From contig JAVWHX010000038.1 of the NCBI GenBank assembly GCA_036639875.1, forward strand, positions 1 through 23,057: 23,057 bases of DNA, read 5' to 3'. The translations under genes and the position numbers were made by a program. The notes beneath the pieces were generated by a model, which saw nothing but the letters and a program-made list of their open reading frames with translations, ran no database searches and was not told the DNA's origin. Shown here piece after piece: positions 22,806 through 23,057 of the stretch (position 1 is its first letter; every line of letters starts with the position of its first letter). Source of the DNA: JAVWHX01 sp036639875 (GTDB lineage Bacteria; Bacillota_I; Bacilli_A; Erysipelotrichales; Coprobacillaceae).

Positions 22806-23057
22806 ACTTTGTTGTTAAGTGTCTTTATAATATCCTCTTGGCTATTGATTTCGTAGAAATGAGTTTTTAGTGATTCTAATTGTTCAAGATTACTGTTCTC
22901 TATATCATGAATTATATCTTGTGATAATGGGGCGAATCTTGCTTTTAATAACTCTACAAAAAGGGAAATTCTTCCTTCTTTTTTTCCTTCAATTAAACCT
23001 TCTTGTTTTCCAGCCATTCTAATTTGATCTGTTAATGTACACATATCTATCTTTTCT
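22802..23057 (-). CDS. Rpn-family / PD-(D/E)XK transposase-like protein, C-terminal part (runs off window)
   Basis: Read on the minus strand, the frame is open from the window edge (preceding codons read EKID before MCTLTDQ) to the stop at 22802-22804. The visible ~84 residues contain the repeated GKQEGLIEGKKEGR stretch, a helix (LFVELLKARFAPLS), and an acidic C-terminal segment (SQEDIIKTLNNK). This is the typical tail of Rpn/PDDEXK-nuclease 'recombination-promoting' proteins, common in gut Firmicutes. The nuclease domain lies outside the window, so intactness is unknown. Confidence 0.75.
   Translation of the reverse strand, partial: EKIDMCTLTDQIRMAGKQEGLIEGKKEGRISLFVELLKARFAPLSQDIIHDIENSNLEQLESLKTHFYEINSQEDIIKTLNNKV

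Noticed and set aside
1..23057. CRISPR arrays, tRNA or rRNA genes, and prophage genes
   Set aside because: I looked for regularly spaced repeats, tRNA-like cloverleaf sequence and conserved rRNA segments and saw none. Intergenic gaps are short and filled by terminators and promoters.

Overview
The window comes from an AT-rich, low-GC Gram-positive anaerobe. Nearly every gene has a strong AGGAGG-type ribosome binding site, with occasional TTG and GTG starts. Gene content is fermentative: group B [FeFe]-hydrogenase, Rnf complex, flavodiiron protein with rubredoxin, FucO-type alcohol dehydrogenase, and PTS-linked alpha-mannosidases. I infer a gut Firmicute of the Erysipelotrichia/Coprobacillus type. 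That placement rests on style and content, not on a marker gene.

Layout. (1) 1-430: the start of an IS110-family transposase on the minus strand, with a structured upstream region that may encode its bridge RNA. (2) 481-6667: an alpha-mannoside operon of GH125 exo-mannosidase, a lone Lac-type PTS IIC and a GH38 mannosidase, closed by a terminator and followed by an RpiR-type regulator. (3) 6740-8153: a DhaS-like TetR regulator and two small unrecognised genes, one a zinc-ribbon/DUF2007-like protein. (4) 8252-9397: fucO as a single-gene unit. (5) 9558-11234: group B [FeFe]-hydrogenase followed by a 46-residue membrane protein. (6) 11263-11937: a convergent class I glutamine-amidotransferase-type hydrolase. 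(7) 12081-15485: a CorC/CNNM-like membrane protein, a YihY/BrkB membrane protein and a RumA-like RNA methyltransferase with an altered active site, followed by a small YbjQ-like gene. (8) 15913-21307: an rnfCDGEA-x-B operon behind a good extended -10 promoter. (9) 21426-22737: flavodiiron protein and rubredoxin with overlapping ends. (10) 22802-23057: the C-terminal end of an Rpn/PD-(D/E)XK transposase-like gene on the minus strand.

The most unusual part is the Rnf operon. RnfD is fused through a charged linker to two tandem FMN-binding domains, each with its own flavinylation motif. RnfB is only 103 residues and lacks the ferredoxin-like domain that normally takes electrons from ferredoxin. 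A 61-residue membrane-anchored Cys/His-rich protein sits between rnfA and rnfB, overlapping both. Together these suggest a rewired Rnf complex with extra extracytoplasmic flavins. The hydrogenase, the Rnf complex and the flavodiiron protein/rubredoxin pair would all exchange electrons with the ferredoxin/NADH pool, so the right half of the window looks like a redox-balancing neighbourhood.
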